Assembly (NCBI GenBank): GCA_001799975.1
Contig: MGUQ01000050.1
Coordinates: 1-9,719 of the forward strand
Direction of reading: 5' to 3'
DNA: 9,719 bases
Source: Elusimicrobia bacterium RIFCSPLOWO2_01_FULL_54_10
GTDB taxonomy: Bacteria; Elusimicrobiota; Elusimicrobia; 2-02-FULL-39-32
Positions 5,368 through 9,719 of this stretch are shown here, piece after piece (within the stretch, counting starts at the first letter, position 1; each line of letters begins with the position of its first letter). A program made the translations under genes and the position numbers. The notes beneath the pieces are model-generated. The model was not told where the DNA came from. It worked only from the letters and a program-made list of their open reading frames with translations, and did no database searches.

Positions 5368-6242
5368 TGAGTTCCAAAGGGTGGGGTGACGTTCTCTTTA
5401 AGAACGTCACCCTGCTTTTTTCCCTTTCCATTTTCATTCTCACGGCCTGGATCGGTTGGGAGCTTTTCAAAAATTCAAAACTCCCCATGGAAAAATTCGG
5501 ATTCAGCTTTTTGTGGGACCAGGTGTGGGATCCCGTTCAGGAAGAATACGGCGTTCTGCCGTTTATTTATGGAACCATCGTTTCTTCCATATTGGCGTTG
5601 CTGATTGCCGTTCCCTTGGGCCTCGGCGTGGCCATTTATCTCTATGAGCTGGCCCCCCCAAGGATCGGCAATATCATCGGTTTCCTGACCGAGCTTTTGG
5701 CCGCCATCCCAAGCGTGGTTTACGGCCTGATTGGGGTGTTTGTTTTAGTCCCCATCATGCGCAAGGCCGGCGCGCCTTATGGGGTGGGCATGCTGACGGC
5801 GGGAATCATCCTTTCCATCATGATCCTGCCTTTCATCGCCACAATTTCGCGCGAAATTTTCAAGACCGTGCCGCAAACTTTGAAGGAATCCGCCATGTCA
5901 TTGGGCGCCACCCGCTGGGAAGTTTTGAAGCTTGTCACGTTGCCCTTTTCCTTTTCCGGCGTTCTAGGATCCATCTTTTTGGCTCTAGGCCGCGCGCTTG
6001 GTGAAACAATGGCCGTCACCATGGTGATCGGCAACCGCCCTGAAATCAAGTTTTCCCTCTTTGAGCCTGGCTACACGATGGCCGCAGTCATCGCCAACGA
6101 ATTTACGGAAGCCACATCGGATTTATATGTGCAGACGTTGATCCAGGTAGGATTGGTCCTTTTTGCCATCACCATTATCGTCAACGGCATCGCGCGTTAT
6201 CTTATCTATAAAGTTGCCAAAGAAGCTGAGGTGGTGGCATGA
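5367..6242 (+). CDS. pstC: Phosphate ABC transporter permease PstC
   Basis: Inner-membrane permease of 291 residues that forms the phosphate channel with PstA. Six hydrophobic spans are visible at about 13-33, 68-92, 105-130, 140-160, 196-220 and 255-280. The PstC block WDPVQEEYGVLPFIYGT (54-70) follows the first helix. The EAA loop that contacts PstB is at about 172-195 (TLKESAMSLGATRWEVLKLV), and LGRALGETMAVTMVIGN (207-223) is typical of the family. The ATG overlaps the pstS stop by one base, with AAGG (5356-5359) 7 nt upstream. Codons 6-19, which encode the cytoplasmic N-terminus and the start of helix 1, also form an intrinsic-terminator-like hairpin. No alternative Met start follows until residue 41, after helix 1, so this hairpin is inside real coding sequence. 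Confidence 0.96.
   Translation: MSSKGWGDVLFKNVTLLFSLSIFILTAWIGWELFKNSKLPMEKFGFSFLWDQVWDPVQEEYGVLPFIYGTIVSSILALLIAVPLGLGVAIYLYELAPPRIGNIIGFLTELLAAIPSVVYGLIGVFVLVPIMRKAGAPYGVGMLTAGIILSIMILPFIATISREIFKTVPQTLKESAMSLGATRWEVLKLVTLPFSFSGVLGSIFLALGRALGETMAVTMVIGNRPEIKFSLFEPGYTMAAVIANEFTEATSDLYVQTLIQVGLVLFAITIIVNGIARYLIYKVAKEAEVVA
5384..5421 (+). terminator. Intragenic intrinsic terminator / attenuator at the 5' end of pstC
   Basis: GGGTGACGTTCT (5384-5395) pairs with AGAACGTCACCC (5401-5412) in a perfect 12-bp stem with loop CTTTA. TGC and then six T (5416-5421) follow. This is the full architecture of a Rho-independent terminator in the plus direction only; the other flank is not T-rich when read on the minus strand. 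It begins 17 nt after the pstS stop. A ribosome initiating on pstC would cover the stem, so termination should be sensitive to pstC translation; this is inference. Confidence 0.75.
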
Positions 6243-7117
6243 GCGCGCAAACCCTGGCTGCTCCGTCTTATTATGAAATTGATCTCCCCCACTACCGGAA
6301 GCGGCAAGCCGTCAATTGGGCCGCGTTTCTGCTCACGGGAGTGTGCGCGGCGCTCACCATCAGCATTCTTTTCTTCATCCTGGGATATCTTGTCTATCAT
6401 GGTTTTTCATCACTCAATTGGGATTTTTTCACCAAGCTTCCCAAGCCTGTGGGAGAGCTGGGCGGGGGCATGGCCAATGCCATTGTGGGCACTTTCAAGC
6501 TCCTGGGACTTGCCACGCTGGTGGGGGTTCCCGTCGGTTTCCTGGGCGGGGTTTACCTCTCCGAATACGGCCACAACAAGATCGGGTTCATGGTGCGCTA
6601 TGCCGCGGACATCTTAAACGGCGTCCCTTCCATCGTCATGGGCATTTTTGCCTATACCGTGGTGGTTCTGCCCATGGGGCATTTTTCAGCTCTTGCCGGT
6701 GGGTTTGCCCTGGGTGTCATGATGATTCCCATCGCGGTTCGCAGCACGGAGGAATTTTTAAGAGTCGTTCCTCACAGTGTGCGGGAAGCGGGTTTCGCCC
6801 TGGGGCTCCCGGAATGGAAAGTCATCAGCTTTATTGTCATCCCAACTGCTGCCAAGGGCCTGATCACAGGCATTCTGCTGGATCTTGCCCGTGTGGCCGG
6901 GGAAACAGCCCCCCTACTTTTCACCGCGTTCGGCAACCGGTTCTGGGCCAACGGCTGGATGGAGCCCATTGCCTCGCTTCCGGTGATGATTTATACTTAT
7001 GCCATCGCCCCTTATGACGACTGGCACCGGCAGTCCTGGGCGGCGGCATTGGTGCTCATGATGCTGGTGTTCATCACCAGCCTGACCGCTCGAATATTAT
7101 TGAGAGAAAGGCGTTGA
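6239..7117 (+). CDS. pstA: Phosphate ABC transporter permease PstA
   Basis: Second inner-membrane permease, 292 residues, partner of PstC. A hydrophilic N-terminus of about 25 residues is followed by six hydrophobic segments (about 27-53, 83-108, 126-146, 150-168, 196-216, 265-286). Family motifs are [25 protein letters not shown] (77-100), [16 protein letters not shown] (124-139), an EAA-type loop [22 protein letters not shown] (181-202) for PstB coupling, and [16 protein letters not shown] (218-233). The start ATG overlaps the pstC stop in an ATGA junction, and GAGGTG (6228-6233) is a good ribosome binding site 5 nt upstream. Translational coupling with pstC and pstB is likely because both junctions overlap by 4 nt. 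Confidence 0.96.
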   Translation: MSAQTLAAPSYYEIDLPHYRKRQAVNWAAFLLTGVCAALTISILFFILGYLVYHGFSSLNWDFFTKLPKPVGELGGGMANAIVGTFKLLGLATLVGVPVGFLGGVYLSEYGHNKIGFMVRYAADILNGVPSIVMGIFAYTVVVLPMGHFSALAGGFALGVMMIPIAVRSTEEFLRVVPHSVREAGFALGLPEWKVISFIVIPTAAKGLITGILLDLARVAGETAPLLFTAFGNRFWANGWMEPIASLPVMIYTYAIAPYDDWHRQSWAAALVLMMLVFITSLTARILLRERR

Positions 7118-7920
7118 CCCCAATAACTTCCATGGAAACTGCCGCGATAATGGAAACTCCCAAGACGGACAAGATCGCCGTCGAGGTCAAGGACTTGAAT
7201 GCCTATTTTGGGTCTCTCCGCGCCGTCAAGGACTTTTCCTTGAACATGCTGGAGAAAAAAGTGACGGCCCTGATAGGGCCCTCCGGCTGCGGCAAGTCCA
7301 CCTTCATTCGTTGCCTGAACCGCATGCACGAAGTCACCCCCAAAGCCTGGTCGGAGGGGCAAGTCCTGATTCACGGGGAAGATGTTATGAAAAAGGACCC
7401 CGTGCTTCTTCGGCGCAATGTGGGCATGGTATTTCAAAAACCCCAGCCCTTTCCCTCCATGTCCATTTTTGACAATGTGGCTGCGGGCCTGCGTTTGAAC
7501 GGCTTGAGGAACAAGTCAGTGCTCGCCGAAGAAGTGGAAAAAAGCCTCCGCGACTCCGCGCTTTGGGACGAAGTCAAAGACCACCTGAACAAGCCAGGAA
7601 CCTCCCTTTCAGGAGGCCAGCAGCAGAGGCTTTGCATCGCGCGCGCCCTGGCCATCCGCCCGAGCGTCCTGCTTCTGGACGAGCCCTGCTCCGCCCTGGA
7701 CCCCATTTCCACGGCCAAAATAGAAGAGCTGATCCTTGAGCTCAAAAGCAACTACACCATCATCATCGTCACTCACAACATGCAGCAGGCGGCGCGGGTT
7801 TCTGACTTCACGGCTTTTCTTCTTTTGGGAGAAATGATTGAATACGGTGTGACTTCAAAAATGTTCACCAACCCGGGAAACAAGAAAACGGAAGACTACA
7901 TCACCGGAAGGTTTGGGTAA
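7114..7920 (+). CDS. pstB: Phosphate ABC transporter ATP-binding protein PstB
   Basis: ATPase that drives PstCA, 268 residues from the TTG start. It carries Walker [10 protein letters not shown] (55-63), Q-loop FQKPQPFP (107-114), signature LSGGQQQR (165-172), Walker B VLLLDEP (185-191), D-loop SALD (193-196) and switch His221 in VTHNMQQ. The phosphate-specific RCLNRMHEV after Walker A and [18 protein letters not shown] at the end mark it as PstB rather than another ABC ATPase. I prefer TTG 7114, which forms a TTGA overlap with the pstA stop and has AGAAAGG just upstream. ATG 7132 or ATG 7150 are possible (262 or 256 residues) but lack ribosome binding sites. The residues before about 20 are not conserved, so the start is the uncertain part. 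Confidence 0.95.
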   Translation: MTPITSMETAAIMETPKTDKIAVEVKDLNAYFGSLRAVKDFSLNMLEKKVTALIGPSGCGKSTFIRCLNRMHEVTPKAWSEGQVLIHGEDVMKKDPVLLRRNVGMVFQKPQPFPSMSIFDNVAAGLRLNGLRNKSVLAEEVEKSLRDSALWDEVKDHLNKPGTSLSGGQQQRLCIARALAIRPSVLLLDEPCSALDPISTAKIEELILELKSNYTIIIVTHNMQQAARVSDFTAFLLLGEMIEYGVTSKMFTNPGNKKTEDYITGRFG

Positions 7921-7925
7921 TTTTC

Positions 7926-8615
7926 ATGAAAAGGCAAGTCGAAGAAGAAATCAACCAGCTCAAGGCCAAAATCCTCCACATGGGGAGCTTGGCTGAGGAA
8001 ATGATCCATTTTTCCATGAAGTGCTTTATTGAACGCGAGTCCAATTTCGGCGAGAAAGTCTTTAAAAATGAGGAAGAAGTGAACCGCTTTCAGATTGAGG
8101 TGGATGAGCTTTCAAGCCGGATCCTGGCGTTATACCAGCCGGAAGCCACGGACCTGCGCACCATCATTGCCGCCATGAAGATCAATTCCGAGCTGGAGCG
8201 CGTGGCCGACCAGGCGGTGAACATCACCCAAACCTGCACGCTGCACTTATTCAAGGAAACACCGGTCAAAACCATGATGGAAATCCCCCGCATGGCCACA
8301 ATCGCCCAGGAAATGATCAAAGACTCGCTGGATGCTTTTTCCCGGAGCGATGTGGAGCTGGCCCAGGCCGTTCTTAAAAAAGATGAGGAAGAAGACACTC
8401 TCAAGGCCAAGGTGTTGAGCGAAATCATCGGGATGATCCGCAAGCACCCGTCCCAAACCAAGCAGCTTGTGGATTTAATTTTGATCTCCCGCAATTTGGA
8501 AAAAATCGGCGACCACGCCACCAATATCGCCGAAGACGTCATTTACATGACGATCGGCAAAGATATCCGCCATCCACAGCAGCAGGATCCCCCCGTAGTT
8601 TCCCCCTCTCTGTAA
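7926..8615 (+). CDS. phoU: Phosphate signalling protein PhoU
   Basis: Cytoplasmic alpha-helical regulator, 229 residues, of the family that links the Pst transporter state to the PhoR/PhoB system and represses the Pho response when phosphate is plentiful. Two tandem three-helix repeats are visible. Each has the metal-cluster motif: ELERVADQAVNI (89-100, with E91, D95, N99) and NLEKIGDHATNIAEDV (190-205, with E192, D196, N200). The length is typical. A short Pro/Gln-rich tail (about 216-229) after the second repeat is not part of the fold. The ATG is 5 nt after the pstB stop. The nearest ribosome binding site-like run, GGAAGG (7906-7911), is rather distant at 14 nt, so coupling to pstB translation probably matters. 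It is the last Pho gene of the operon. Confidence 0.96.
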   Translation: MKRQVEEEINQLKAKILHMGSLAEEMIHFSMKCFIERESNFGEKVFKNEEEVNRFQIEVDELSSRILALYQPEATDLRTIIAAMKINSELERVADQAVNITQTCTLHLFKETPVKTMMEIPRMATIAQEMIKDSLDAFSRSDVELAQAVLKKDEEEDTLKAKVLSEIIGMIRKHPSQTKQLVDLILISRNLEKIGDHATNIAEDVIYMTIGKDIRHPQQQDPPVVSPSL

Positions 8616-8633
8616 AATTTTGTAAAATATACT
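8611..8633 (+). promoter_or_regulatory. Possible carA promoter and tandem decamer repeat
   Basis: TGTAAAATTT (8611-8620) and TGTAAAATAT (8621-8630) form a direct 10-bp repeat differing at one base. The first copy contains the phoU stop codon. TAAAAT (8623-8628) and the overlapping TATACT (8628-8633) are -10-like. No -35 is evident, and there is no Shine-Dalgarno before the carA ATG at 8638. The AT-rich element contrasts with the GC-rich flanks and probably marks a separate carA start, but it could be coincidence. Confidence 0.35.
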
Positions 8634-8637
8634 GCTA

Positions 8638-9719
8638 ATGTCAAAGCAGAAGTGCGTCCTGGCCCTGGAGTCAGGCGATCTATTCACCGGCGAGTCCTTC
8701 GGTTTCAAGGGCGAACGTCTCGGCGAGGTGGTTTTCAACACCTCGATGACCGGGTATCAGGAAATATTGACGGATCCGTCCTACAAGGGCCAGATCGTGG
8801 TCATGACGGAGCCTCACATCGGCAATGTGGGAGTCAATTCCGAAGATCAGGAATCCCGCCAGGTTTTCTGTGAAGGCCTGGTGGTGAGGGAAGTGAGTCC
8901 CCTGGCATCCAATTGGCGCTCCAGAGAAGGCCTTTCTTCCCACCTTGTTTCGCGCCGCATTCCCGCCATCACCGGCATTGACACGCGCCGCCTGACACGG
9001 ATTCTTCGGGAAGTGGGAGTCATGAGGGGCATTCTCTCCGCCGTGGACTTCAACGCCAAATCCCTCGCCAAAAAAATCAAAAACTCGCCTCAAATGGAAG
9101 GCCAGGACCTGGTCAAGCAGGTCACTTGCAGCCGGAGCTATTCGTGGAACGAAGGCGAATGGGAATTATCGTCCAACGGTTCTGCCGCAGCCAAAAATTT
9201 GCTTCATGTAGTCGCCATGGATTTCGGCATCAAGCACAACATTTTGCGCTGCCTGGCCGGCCGCGGCTGCAAAGTCACCGTGGTGCCTTCCAAAATCTCT
9301 GCCGATGACATTTTGAAGCTAAATCCGGACGGGGTGTTCCTCTCCAACGGCCCCGGAGACCCCGCGGCTGTGACCTACGCCATCGAAACGATAAAAACAC
9401 TCGTGGATTCTCAGGCATCGGGCAAGATTCCTCCCCTTCCCATTTTCGGCATCTGCCTGGGCCACCAGCTTCTGGGTCTGGCCATGGGCGGTAAAACCTT
9501 CAAACTCAAATTCGGGCACCGGGGCGCCAATCATCCCGTCAAGAATATGAAGACTGGAAAAATTGAAATAACCACCCAAAACCACGGTTTTTGCGTGGAC
9601 CCCGACTCATTGGCGGGGAAGGATGTGGAGACGACTCATTTGAACCTGAATGATCAAACTCAGGAAGGCCTGCGGCACAAAAAACTCCCCGTTTTTTCCG
9701 TGCAATATCACCCGGAATC
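8638..9719 (+). CDS. carA: Carbamoyl-phosphate synthase small (glutaminase) subunit, 3' end just outside window
   Basis: CarA hydrolyses glutamine and channels ammonia to CarB for carbamoyl phosphate, the precursor of pyrimidines and arginine. The frame runs open from ATG 8638 to the right edge, giving 360 complete codons of the roughly 360-390 usual. The N-terminal domain shows LALESGDLFTGESFG (8-22), FNTSMTGYQEILTDPSY (33-49), PHIGNVGVNSED (59-70) and ITGIDTRRLTRILRE (111-125). The class I glutaminase domain has VVAMDFGIKHNILR (191-204), FLSNGPGDPA (234-243) and the nucleophile Cys273 in GICLGHQ. The other triad members, His358 and Glu360 in YHPE, are the last residues visible. No Shine-Dalgarno precedes the ATG. 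It lies 22 nt after phoU and may be part of the next unit, presumably with carB downstream. No functional link to phosphate is apparent. Confidence 0.96.
   Translation, partial: MSKQKCVLALESGDLFTGESFGFKGERLGEVVFNTSMTGYQEILTDPSYKGQIVVMTEPHIGNVGVNSEDQESRQVFCEGLVVREVSPLASNWRSREGLSSHLVSRRIPAITGIDTRRLTRILREVGVMRGILSAVDFNAKSLAKKIKNSPQMEGQDLVKQVTCSRSYSWNEGEWELSSNGSAAAKNLLHVVAMDFGIKHNILRCLAGRGCKVTVVPSKISADDILKLNPDGVFLSNGPGDPAAVTYAIETIKTLVDSQASGKIPPLPIFGICLGHQLLGLAMGGKTFKLKFGHRGANHPVKNMKTGKIEITTQNHGFCVDPDSLAGKDVETTHLNLNDQTQEGLRHKKLPVFSVQYHPE

Noticed and set aside
6316..7017. 233-codon plus-strand ORF in another frame inside pstA
   Set aside because: Composition is rich in His, Gly, Cys and Arg as expected of a shifted frame. 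pstA is unmistakable in the overlapping frame.
1..9719. CRISPR array, tRNA or rRNA gene, insertion sequence, or phage module
   Set aside because: No regularly spaced long repeats, cloverleaf with conserved T-loop, transposase or terminal inverted repeats were seen; all sequence is accounted for by chromosomal housekeeping-type genes.

Overview
The window holds a compact phosphate-homeostasis locus from a Gram-negative bacterium. The evidence for Gram-negative is a signal-peptide-bearing outer-membrane porin ending in Phe and a soluble PstS that lacks a lipobox cysteine. Composition is moderately GC-rich and gene packing is very tight; no stretch over 300 bases lacks a gene. The porin resembles the 'putative porin' family (Pfam Porin_5) common in uncultivated PVC-type lineages. 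I guess at something like Omnitrophota, with low confidence.

Layout. Positions 2-886 (+) are the C-terminal part of polyphosphate kinase PPK1, open at the left edge. It meets tail-to-tail, with a 30-bp overlap, a minus-strand CYTH-domain (triphosphate tunnel) protein at 857-1657. A 44-bp divergent gap leads to a small integral-membrane CTP-dependent lipid kinase of the dolichol/phytol kinase type (1702-2283). Two bases later comes a PhoB-like response regulator (2286-2969). Next are a porin (3085-4284), then pstS, pstC, pstA, pstB and phoU (4354-8615), and carA (8638 to the right edge, nearly complete).

How it works together. The genes cover phosphate entry across the outer membrane (porin), capture (PstS), inner-membrane import (PstCAB), signalling (PhoU, PhoB), and storage or release as polyphosphate (PPK1, and possibly the CYTH protein). 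No PhoR-type histidine kinase is present. Two arrays of 11-bp-phased Pho-box-like heptamers, consensus TTGTCAC plus a 4-base spacer, lie immediately upstream of the porin and of pstS. The first overlaps the phoB stop codon. This makes the porin a likely PhoB target and a candidate phosphate-starvation porin.

Most notable signal. A near-perfect intrinsic terminator (12-bp stem, 5-nt loop, T6 tract) lies inside codons 6-19 of pstC, directly after pstS. It is a candidate translation-sensitive attenuator that would set high PstS against low PstCAB-PhoU output. A further observation is that three genes lacking a Shine-Dalgarno sequence (lipid kinase, phoB, carA) each have a TANNNT hexamer 9-11 nt before the ATG, as expected for very short-leader or leaderless transcripts.
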